Shown: in pieces, positions 1 through 9,300 of the stretch | How the letters are laid out: every line of letters starts with the position of its first letter | How positions within the stretch are numbered: the stretch's first letter is position 1 | Source of the DNA: Gonium pectorale | Taxonomy: Eukaryota > Chlorophyta > Chlorophyceae > Chlamydomonadales > Volvocaceae | Direction of reading: 5' to 3' | Assembly (NCBI GenBank): GCA_001584585.1 | Contig: LSYV01000012.1 | Coordinates: 2,747,741 to 2,772,333 of the forward strand | Length of the DNA stretch: 24,593 nt | Notes under the pieces: model-generated | Told to the model about the DNA's origin: nothing | Databases searched by the model: none | The model's input: the letters and a program-made list of their open reading frames with translations, nothing else | Translations under genes and position numbers: made by a program

Positions 1-355
1 GGTTGGGGGTTTGGGCGGGTGGGGGGCGGCGGGTGACGCCGGCATGGCAGGCATGTGCTGGTGGCGGGGGGGAGTAGATGCACTGGCAAGGGCGCTGGAG
101 TAACAAGGAAACACGACATAGGGATTTGACGGGTTAGGGGGCGTAACTGTAGCGGCCTCGTAACTGTAGCGGCCGGTGGAGGGGTAGGGAGAGACGCGTG
201 AACAGTGAAATGCCGATCAGAGGCAATGGGGAGTGGGACCAGTCCACTGCTGCCTACCCCCCCCCCCGCCCCGCCCCGCCCCGCTGCCTCCATTTCGTCG
301 CGACTTCACTGTCGCCCCCCCCCTCCCACATTACCCCAACCCTTCCGGCTCGCAG
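1..355 (+). other. Intron or 5' part of the SET-domain gene, no coding sequence seen
   Basis: This stretch precedes the first exon recognised for the SET-domain gene and ends in a pyrimidine-rich tract and CAG acceptor at 353-355. The overlapping open frames here are Pro/Arg-rich and look like non-coding GC-rich sequence. It holds a short tandem duplication (the 15-base unit cgtaactgtagcggc twice, around 142-174) and G-runs near the left edge. The first recognised exon begins mid-protein, so upstream exons must lie outside the window. Confidence 0.6.
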
Positions 356-3300
356 TCGGGCCACCCCCTGCTGTGGGGCCCCGAACGCCTGGCCTGGCTG
401 GCGGGCAGCCCGCTGGCGGGGGTGCTGGCGGCCCGGCAGGCGCAGGTGGCGGAGGACACGGAGGTGCTGCTGGTGGCGGGCGCCAACGAGCTGCCGCTGG
501 CGGAGAGGCACCGGGCGGCCACAGGGGTGGGGGCGGGGGGCGCAGGCCGGGAGGGGGGACGATCGTTGGAGTGCAGTACTGGGGCTGTTGCGGAGGGTCG
601 GGTGGGCGGGCATCAAGCCAGAGGGAACGTGTGCGGCCCTGAGCAGCCGCGGAGGGGGCACAAATCGCCCGCCGCCAGCCCGCTTCGCTCTAGGGTCGGC
701 GGGGCCAGGTGCGGTCCACGAGACGCCCACCCGTCCAACTCCCCGTCTGCCCCTCCCCACCGCATGAACCCCGTCCTCGGCCCTCCGTCCCACCCCCTTA
801 ACCCCCCGCCTCCCGGACCGCAGTCTGAGCTGGTGTCCGCCTCCACCGTGGGCTGGGCCGCCGCCGTGCTGCTGAGCCGCTCCTTCTCGCTGGACCTGGC
901 GGAGGAGGAGGCGCTCGAGGGGGACATGTCGTACTTCGGCACCTGGACCAGCCACGGCCCCGACACGCTGGCGCTGGTGCCCTGGGCCGACATGCTGCAG
1001 CACTGCCCGGCGGCGGGTGCGCGGGGGGGGGGAATGAAGGAGGGAAGCGGGTCGCGTCACCGACACCGAATAGCACCCTCAGTAGAAGGAGTTGTGGTGG
1101 CTTGGGCGTAGTTGTTGACGACCTGCGAAACCGGCGGCGGGTGCGGGGGGGGAGGGGGGCAGGCGGAGGAGGAGGGGAGGGGTTGGCAAGTATGGTATGC
1201 ACATTGCAGGCAAGGGAATGCGGCTGCACGCAGTGATGGGACACACGCAGCCAGGGTGCGGGGCATGAGGGCGCTGGGCGAGTGTGGGAGGGTGGGAGGA
1301 TGTTAGGCGGGTGAGGCGGTAGGGCGTCGGCATCCTCGGCTGGTGCTGCTCAGTCCATGGACTGGCCCTCAGGGCGCTTAAAGTTTGTGCATACGTCCCC
1401 GCTGTGCTCGAACGTCATGGCCCGTACGTCAGCGCCGTACGTCAGCGCCCGTCAGGCCACTTCTGGCTGAACGAGCAAACCCACCTCCATGCACACACAC
1501 CGCATTCTGCCGGCTGGGATGCCTTCGTGCTTCCTGGTCCGGGTGGGTTTGTGCCGTTGTCTGAGCACGCCGTTTGCAATCCCAGCCCACATACACCCCC
1601 CACCACCACCACACAATCAACCCGTCAAACCACTAGGCCATGTGGTCCATAAATGCACAGGACCACCGGGAGGCGCGGCATCGGCAATAACCGGGAGTGC
1701 GCTCACCGGGGACCCTGGCCCCTCCCTTCCACTCGCAGCGCTCAGCCAGTTTTTAAATGGGCGGGACATGTATGCGCCCCAGGGCTTCTCTAGTGAGAAT
1801 GACTTCCAACCCTCTACCCCCCACCACACACACACCCGCCCCCGCCCTGCCAGGCCCCGAGTCGTGTGCGGCCTACCAGTTCGAGCTGTCCGCCGTCACG
1901 CTAGCGGCGCACCGGCCGTACGCGCCCGGGGAGCTGGCAGCGGACTCGCACGGGCAGGGGCTGTCGCCCGCCGACCTGTTCCTGGACTACGGGCTGGAGG
2001 ACCCCGAGGCGGCGGCAGCGACGGCGGCGGGGGCGGCGGTACGGGAGGCGCCGGCCGCGGGGCCGCACGCCGACGAGGGGGAGGTGCAGGAGGGTGCGGT
2101 CGGGCTGCTGGAGCGGGACCGCTACGACGTGGACCCCTCGGAAGTGGGTGAGTGGCGAATCCTGCAGGCGTGCAAGCCGGGCGGGGCGGGGCGGGGCGGG
2201 GCGGGGGCCGCGTGTGCAGGACTCACCTCCCCACGCCCGCTTGCCATGTCCTCAGTGGGCCGGTACGGACTTCTTCTGTGCCAGGGGGGCGTGGGCACTC
2301 CTGGACTCCCTAAGGGCACCCCCGCCGGCCCGCCCGCCACGTGAGGTTACGCTCACCCACTCTTGCGCTTTACGCCCCTTCCCCGGACGAAGTACCGCAC
2401 ATCCTCCATTCCCCGCCCCTGCCCCGCCCCCGTCTGCCCCCCGCCCGCCAGTGGCCCCCCGCGGCCCGCGCAACGCGGTGCTGCTCCGCGCGCTGGCAGG
2501 GGTGCAGGGCGAGGCGCGGCTGGCACTGGGCCCGCGCGGCCCCGACACCGCAACCCTGACCTATCTGCGGGCGGCGCTGGCGTCGGACGCGGAGCTGGTG
2601 CGGGCAGGTGCGGCGGCGGGGGCACGAGGGGCGGTGGTGGGGACATGGGGCGGGAGAGTGGAAACCGAAAGCCAGCCCACGGCCGCTTCAAGGTCGGTAC
2701 GGCTGGTAGCCTGTGGATTTGGTGTTGTAAGGAAGGAAACTCAACGTAGCATCCACGTAGCTGTTGGTCGGGGGCGCGATGGTGCGGGCAGGTGGGTTGC
2801 TGAAGGGTTGGGCCGGCAGGTCAGGGGAGGGAGGCGAGGGGGGAGATGAAGAAGGGAAACGGGTCGCGTCGCGGACACCGAATCTCATACTCAATAGTAG
2901 GAGCAATGGCGGTCTTGGTGGAGCTGTGGGCGACCTGCAAATCTTCGGTGTCAGTGACGAGCAAGCAGCGCTGTGGCGTACCTGCAAAAACTGTAGTCGC
3001 TGATGAATTGAAGGGGTTCTGGGTGGCAAAATGATGTACCATGTCTGCGTGGGAGCCCGAGCTGTAGTAGGCGTTGCCGGCAGCAGGAGGGGGTGGGGTG
3101 GGTGCTGGGGTGGGGCCGGGGCGTCGGCAGCTGGTGGGCGGGGTGGGGGGCGTTGGGGCAGCCGACTACTCCCCAGACTCCTTACCTCGCATATCCTTAT
3201 GTCCGTGCACTGCCGCTGCCGTTGTAGCTGCCTCTGCCTCTGCCTGGGCTTCCCGACCCCACTCGGTCGTCCCTCAGCTTGCGGTCCGGCCTCGGCAAGC

Positions 3301-3964
3301 AAGCAGGGCGCTTCCTGTCCCCCACTCCCCCCCCTGCAGGCTGGCGCGTCAAGGCCACCGAGCGGGACCTGGACACCGCCTGCCGGGCCATGGGCGCCCT
3401 GGCCGCGCCCGCCAGCGCCGCCACGGAGCGGGCGCTGCTTGGGGCGCTGGCAGCCTTCATCGAGAGCGCCGCCGCCCGCTTTCCCACCTCCCTGCAGCAC
3501 GATACGCAGCGGCTGGCGGGGGCAGGCGGGGAGCCTCGGCTGGATGGGTGAGCGCAGGCGGGGACGGGGAGTGGAGTGTGCTGAATGACGCGTGACGCCG
3601 TCACCTTCCCCGTCACGTCCTCTGCCCTACACCCGCTTGCCCCGATCTTGATACCAGCCCGTCCTCGTCACCAAGCCAAAGTTTTAAGTTGCCTCCCAAC
3701 CCCCTGTGCGTTCCCTACAAGTCTCATCCTACGTTCCCTGCACCCCCCCCCTGCAGCCCCGAGCGCCTGGCCGTCTCGGTGCTGGCCAGCCAAAAGCGCG
3801 CGCTGGCAGGGGCCGCCGCAGTGGTGTCGTCCTGGCTGGAGCGGCTGGCGGGAGGGTGCAGCGTGGAGGAGCTGTACGAGGGGGACGAGTGCGAGTCGTG
3901 GGGGGAGGAGGGCGAGGAGGGGGAGGGGGCCGACTGGGGAAATGGCAGCCTGGGCAGCCGGTGA
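356..3964 (+). CDS. SET-domain / Rubisco LSMT-like protein lysine methyltransferase, 3' part (six exons)
   Basis: Proposed exons are 356-526, 824-1016, 1854-2147, 2452-2607, 3340-3547 and 3757-3964 (stop TGA). All have GT...CAG borders, and phases match at every junction, giving 409 residues. Exons 2 and 3 carry the second half of a SET domain: a helix with VGWAAAVLLSRSF, then LALVPWADMLQHC, then LFLDYGLEDPE. Exons 4 to 6 read as the helical Rubisco-LSMT substrate-binding domain (RNAVLLRALAGVQGEARLAL; ERDLDTACRAMG; LAVSVLASQKRALAG), followed by an acidic Glu/Gly tail. The family transfers methyl groups from S-adenosylmethionine to protein lysines, often in plastids; the target here is unknown. 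The N-terminal SET half and any transit peptide are outside the window. Oddly, the usual Asn-His-Ser reads Gln-His-Cys, and the usual Ser-Tyr-Gly reads Ser-His-Gly, so activity is doubtful. Confidence 0.8.
1027..1130 (+). repeat. Dispersed intronic repeat, copy 1
   Basis: About 100 bases in the second intron of the SET-domain gene match 2843-2945 with many substitutions. Shared blocks include gggtcgcgtc, gacaccgaat, a tcagtag/tcaatag-aaggag block, and a final gacctgc. Both copies lie in the same orientation. It is probably a remnant of a small repeated element or an intron duplication. Confidence 0.65.
2843..2945 (+). repeat. Dispersed intronic repeat, copy 2
   Basis: This is the second copy of the repeat at 1027-1130, in the intron between exons 4 and 5 of the SET-domain gene. 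It starts in a purine-rich run and carries gggtcgcgtc, gacaccgaat, caatagtaggag and gacctgc in the same order and spacing. The host intron (2608-3339, 732 bases) is unusually long for the gene, consistent with an insertion. Confidence 0.65.
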
Positions 3965-4442
3965 TGCGCGCCGGGCGGTGGTCGGCGGGTGGGGTGGAGG
4001 TACAGGGATGGGAGAGGCGGGGGGACGGGCAGGCGGGGTATGCGGGGAGCGTGCGCGGTAGGGGGGGGGGGCGGGCGGGCGGTCGCAGGGGTGGGGGTAG
4101 GATAGCAGCCAGTGCATCCGCGTGCTGGCAGGTGGCACTGCGGCATGTCCGCATGTCCGCAGGCTGGCAACTCATGCGGAGCACAAGACGAGAGCGGGCG
4201 GTACCTAGTCGGTATCCATGCGCACTGCCTGGCTCGCGTTGCGGGCGTACCGTATGTTTGGCGGCGGTGCGTGCGTGTCTGTTGCCTCCGTCGTGCATCG
4301 CGTGCGGGGCTCCCAACGACCATGCCCCTTCATGTATGTGTGCAAGGGCACCGGTGAAGTTGCAGGTGTATTGGTTGGCGTACCTTACTACACCGTCCGC
4401 CGAATGGGCGCAGGCAGCTTGACAGCGTAGCTGGCTCCCCAC

Positions 4443-4447
4443 TGTAA
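4443..4447 (+). promoter_or_regulatory. TGTAA poly(A) signal of the SET-domain gene
   Basis: TGTAA is the usual polyadenylation signal in Chlamydomonas-type algae. This is the first one found downstream of the stop codon at 3964 on the plus strand, implying a 3' UTR of about 490-500 bases. Confidence 0.55.
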
Positions 4448-4459
4448 TCTCTGTTGCGT

Positions 4460-5339
4460 CTTGCGTGGAAGGCACGAATGACCGGGTTCCCGATCCAAGC
4501 ACCCGTGCATGAGCTGCCAGGGGGTCCCCAACGCCACGCGCAGGATGACGCGTAGCCGCATAGCCTTGGGGCCCCAACCGTGGAACGAGCCTACGGTCGC
4601 GTGCGCAGTGCGGGTGCATCACAGTGTACGGCTTTGGACAGCGACCGGCACGGACGATGGCCCAACCTCTGCACGTTAAACGCTGCGCGTTGTACCGCTT
4701 CAGCCTATACGAGACCTTCCTACGGCCCCCTCGCCGTTGCCCGTCGCCCCTCCACCGCGCTGATCACCATCAGCCGCGCACCGCCAGCCGTGGCCATGAA
4801 ACCCTGGCCGCTTCCCGCCCTGACAACCCGAGTTCTGTCGTTCGAGCAGGTGATAGCCTCGAGCCGCTGTCGCCGCGGCGACATGTGTCATACACGTGGG
4901 GGCCGACGTGCGCCCCTCACTACCGCCACCAAGACCTCACACGAGCCCTTCGGTCCCCGTGAGCTGTGCCTCAGGAGCCACAGGCGCACTACTCCGTCCT
5001 AACCAGCCAGCCACACCTCAGCAGGCCTACGTGCCCCACAAGCCCTCACGGAGCCCTAGTGACGACGGCCCCCAGGAGGAGCGCGGAGCCGCCATACACG
5101 GGTGGCCTCGCGGTGGCTGAAAGGCCTTCAGTGGCCCCGACTACCACCACCACCCTCACCACCACCTTGACCTCCTACCGCTAGCCAGCCTGCCGGCCGC
5201 GCCGGACAACCCTGCCTGCGCTCAACGGCCAACACAACCGCCTACGGATCCTAATTGATACACACAACGCATTTCCCAGTCCGTAAGATACATAGCCATG
5301 CCCCATGCGGCGGCGGCACCCCACTCGCTCCCACTCGCC
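4460..5339. other. Convergent intergenic / 3' UTR region
   Basis: This lies between the probable end of the SET-domain transcript and the stop codon of the minus-strand bromodomain gene, and must contain the 3' UTR of the latter. The open frames here (for example 4580-5002 on plus) have no recognisable motif. An ACC-rich low-complexity run sits around 5144-5170. No TTACA (TGTAA on the minus strand) was found here, so the poly(A) site of the minus-strand gene is unplaced. Confidence 0.5.
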
Positions 5340-6396
5340 CTATCGCCCTACCCGCTGCGCGCTGTCCAGGCCGAGCACCTCCGCCGCCACTTGCCGCCGG
5401 ACGTCCGCAAACACCTCCGCGGCGCGCTGCCGCAGCTCCTGTCCCGCCGCCAGCACTGCCCTGTGCACCTGCTCCTCCTCCGCCAGCCGCTGCAGCTCCT
5501 CGCCCTTACCCGCCCCCTCAGGTCCGCCCCGCCCCGCCAGCCGCTCCCGCTGACGCCTCAGCTCCTCCAGCACCTGCCCGTTGTAGGCGACGGCGTTCTC
5601 GCCGATTAGCTCAAAATCCGCCTCTAGCTGCCGCAGCCCGCCTTCGTTATGGCTATACTTCCGCTGCTGCTTCTGAATGCGCTTGAACCACATTGGCTGG
5701 GGCACCACGGCGGCGTAGTCGCCCAACACCTGCGCGCCGCCGCGGCAGAGGACAGGGACGATGGAGAGGCAACATCGGTGCCAGAAAAGAGGTTTGTATA
5801 GATGTACAGGATACAGAAGGTGCCGGCGGGTACAAGGGACGACGTGGCAGGGATGTCTCACTGGATTTCACGGCTTACAGCAGGGCTACGAACGGCGCCT
5901 TGAATAACCTCGTGGCTACCCCCTCGTGGCTACCGACTGCACAGAAACCGCAAGGTGGCGGGCCCCTCCCCCGCATGCCCCGCCAGCATCTTGCGCCCCG
6001 CGGCCCCCGCGCTCCTGTGGGTGCGGCCGCGCCCCACCTTGCAGGGGTCATCGAGAAACACCTCGTCAAGCCCGACCTGAGTGGGTGGGGACGAGGGAAC
6101 ACAGTCGGCAGGGTAAGCCTTAAGCAGTCACCGCCGAAAGGGAGGAGCCATGCCTGCCTGAGAGGCCCCTGCTGCGGTGACCGGGCCGGCAGCGCGCCCT
6201 GGCCAACGAGCCTCGCGGGCCGCCTGGCGAGGCACTGCAAGCCACAGCGACGCCCTGGACAACGCCTTGTGCCCGCCACATTCCCAGCCCATCGGAAGGA
6301 CAGCCAGTGCGCAGGAACGCAGCGCGATAGGCGCCCCCTGGCACGGCGCACCTTCATGAGGTTGACGGCCTTGCCGATCCATATGGCGTAGATCGC
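5340..6396 (-). other. Bromodomain-encoding exons
   Basis: Three exons (6396-6352, 6076-6038, 5729-5340), all in phase 0, encode the bromodomain and tail. The 45-base exon gives a helix with AIWIGKAVNLMK, and the 39-base exon gives VGLDEVFLDDPCK, which corresponds to the F-x-x-P start of the ZA loop. The last exon gives DYAAVVPQPMWFKRI, then ADFELIGENAVAYN. This matches the family pattern in which a 'PMD-hydrophobic' motif precedes helix A; here the Asp of PMD is Trp. The following 80 residues are charged and heptad-like. Confidence 0.75.
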
Positions 6397-9300
6397 CTGC
6401 GGGGTGGGGTGGGAGTGGGACGAGAACTGCCTAGTTGGGCCAAAGCGCGGGGCAGCTGCAGCAGCCGAGATGCGGGACCACTGACAGCAGGTAGCCCGTA
6501 CGGCCCTAGTCCCGTGCACTTCTTCTACCATACCTCCCCATCCATATTCAACAGCACGTCAAGGCACTGCCACCTTTTCCCGGCTCCTTCCACACCTCCA
6601 CGTCTTTTAGCCGTTTGGCCGCTGCTTTCTCCGCTATGCGCATCAGCCTGCGATTCTCCGCCTCCGCCGCGGCCGCCTCGCCGTCCCCGGTCTCGCCCGC
6701 TCCCCGGACCGAAGGCGCCGCCGGCCCCATGGGGCCGGCCGAACCCTCCCGCGACCGCAACGCGCCGCCGCTGCTGCCCCCGTCGGGGAGCTCACCTCCC
6801 AACACCGCCGCCGCTGCCGCTGGGGGCGCCTCCATTGCGGCAGGCGGCGCGCTGGGCTGCTCGCCGGGATACGCCGCCTCCGCGCTGCCAGATGCCGGCA
6901 CCGTGTCAGCTGCGTCGGCAGTCGCAGGCGGGTCAGTGGCTACTGCCGGGTCGGTGCCGCCGGCTGCGTCCAGGAACGCGGCGGCCGCGCGCACCGCGTC
7001 CATCGCTGCGGCCTCCGAGCACACGCCGGTCCTTGCCACGGGGCCCCCGCAGGCCCGGTCAGCGGCCATTGCGGACGCGAGCGCAGCTGGCGAGGGCTTG
7101 GGCTGGCTGGCGGCAACCGGGCTGCCGTAGAGGCCAGGCGCCGGTTCGACTTGCTGCGCTTTCCCTGCCTCCCGCGTGGGAAGCTCCGCCGCGTCCAGAC
7201 CTGCTTGTCGCGGCTGCGGCTGCGATGGCGGCTCGCCGGCAGGGGCTGCTGCGCAGCTCGCGTCGGCTGGCGCGGGGGGAGGCGCGCCGTTACCGGAAGC
7301 GCAGGACGTAGAATCCTCCGTCGATCCGATGAGCGGCGTCCCCGCAGCGGCAGGCCTCGCTGCATGTTCCGCTGCGACCTCCCCGCCGGCCACCGCATCA
7401 ACGTCGGCCGCTGGCACATGGGCCGTCTCTGGCGGTGGCGGCGGCGGTGGTGGTGATCCCGTCTCTTGCGGCAGCATTGCACCCCACCGCGACCGCTTAG
7501 CGGGTACAGCCTCCCCGGGCTGCTGAGCCCCCGGGGCTGCTGAGCTCTGTCGCCGCAGATCCCCCTCGACGTCCCCGACAGCCGCATCCGGCGCAGCACC
7601 GATGTTGCCACTCGGCTCGCCGGCGGCAGCGGGCGGCAGAGTAGGCGCCTGCGCTCCGGACCAGCCTGCCGCCGGCGTATCAACAGTTGGTCCTGTCTGC
7701 TGCGGCGCCGGTGTTGCGGCCGCGCTCGCGCCCGGTGCGATGCGGACCCTCTTGGGCGAGGTGAGGGGCGGCTCGGAGGCCGAGGCGGGCGGACGCCGCT
7801 TGGAGCCAACTGCACGCCACAGCGGAAGGAGCGCATGTTAAGCGTCGGACCCATGCGAGGGTGTGCGAGGCGGTGGCCACACAACTATCAGAGCTACGGT
7901 AATGTAACCGGTGCAGGCGTGTGAAGGGCGCAGACCCGGTCCCGCCCGGTCGCTAGGCCGCACGTGCCCCCCTGCCGCCCCCCTCCTCTGCCGCACCTGC
8001 CGCCGCTCTACCCTCGCGCGAGTCCAGCACTTCCTGCGCAGCCGTGCAGCTTGGGCGCGTCATCGACAAGAAAGAGGTGAGGTATCATCGGTAGCAGCAG
8101 CGCGTTCAACAACCGAGCGGCAGCAACGGACACTCTACTGTACTAGGAGGACTAAGGGCATGAGCACAATCCCGTCCCCATGCGCTCTGAGAAGCACGAG
8201 CCAGACTCCCTCTGCCGGCATGAAGGACAGCCCGCCCAGCATCTGCACGCAATAGGCCCGTGCCGGGGCAGCTTGCCCCCCCCCCCCCCGACCGCAGCTC
8301 ATCCCTATTTCGCTTGCCCTGTTCCACTTAACCACGTTCGCGACGTCACGACATCCGCCTCGACATCCGCCTTGCCCTCGCCTCCTCCTCTGCCCCCGCT
8401 CCCCCGCCCTGGCCCCACCTGTATGAGCTGCCTCAGCACCTTGCTGGGCAGCTGCTTGTGCGCGTCCTCGTACAGCGCATAGCGGATCTCGGCCAGCATG
8501 TGCGGAGGGGGAGAGGGGCCCCACAGCCGGCGGCTAGCGCCCACACTGGCAGAGGGGACATCCGCGAGGCCGACCGCGGAGGGCCCGGCGGCGCCGCCCT
8601 TGCCTCTCGCTTCCAACGCAGAAGCTGCCACGGCGGCGTCCGAGGATGTCCTGATGACAGGCAAGGGTGCGCGCGGTAACCAGTGGTTTGAGGCCCCATC
8701 AGCATCATGCACATGCCGTGCCCCACGCCAAGAGATGATTACACGTCAGCAGCAGATGCCAGGACCATTAGCAATTCTGCATGTGAAGATTGTGGCACCG
8801 CTCCAGGCCGCACGGCGCGGCGCGACGCCCCGTTCCTGGCATACTTCCGACCAGTCCCATGGGCCCAAACTCCAATCACCTGGATGCCGAGTGTAGGCTC
8901 TGCGGCACGGGTAGGCCAGAGAGCCACTCCCGCAGGTCGCCCTTCCCAGCTCTAGCGCACGGTGCTGGCGGCGCCCTGCCGGCCACGCAGGCCCGAAGCG
9001 CCGCTAGGCCGCGGGGCTTGGCTGCGCAGTCCGCACCAACTGCCGGCGGTGTGCCTCCGTTGGCAGTGGGCGACCTGGCCGCCGGGGCTACGCCATCGAG
9101 GAGCGGCGGCGACAGGAGCGAGGGCGGCCGGCGCTCGTACAGGGCATCGATGGCGGCGCGGTTGCTTGCGGGCGAGCACCCGTCGGGGTGGGGCGGAGGG
9201 GAGGCGGCTGCCCCTGCCTGCGCCTCGCTCCGCTGCCCCTGTTGCTGCAACGACGTGCCAAAGATCTTACGGAGCAGCTGGCTCCGCGGCAGCTGCAGCG

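Noticed and set aside
2253..2290. Acceptor at 2253-2255 (ctcag) as an alternative exon start in the SET-domain gene
   Set aside because: It reads into stops or Pro-rich frames, whereas the CAG at 2449-2451 restores a codon and gives family-like sequence.
4580..5002. 140-codon plus-strand open frame
   Set aside because: No motif, no splice partners, and it lies between two convergent genes; it looks like a chance frame in GC-rich DNA.
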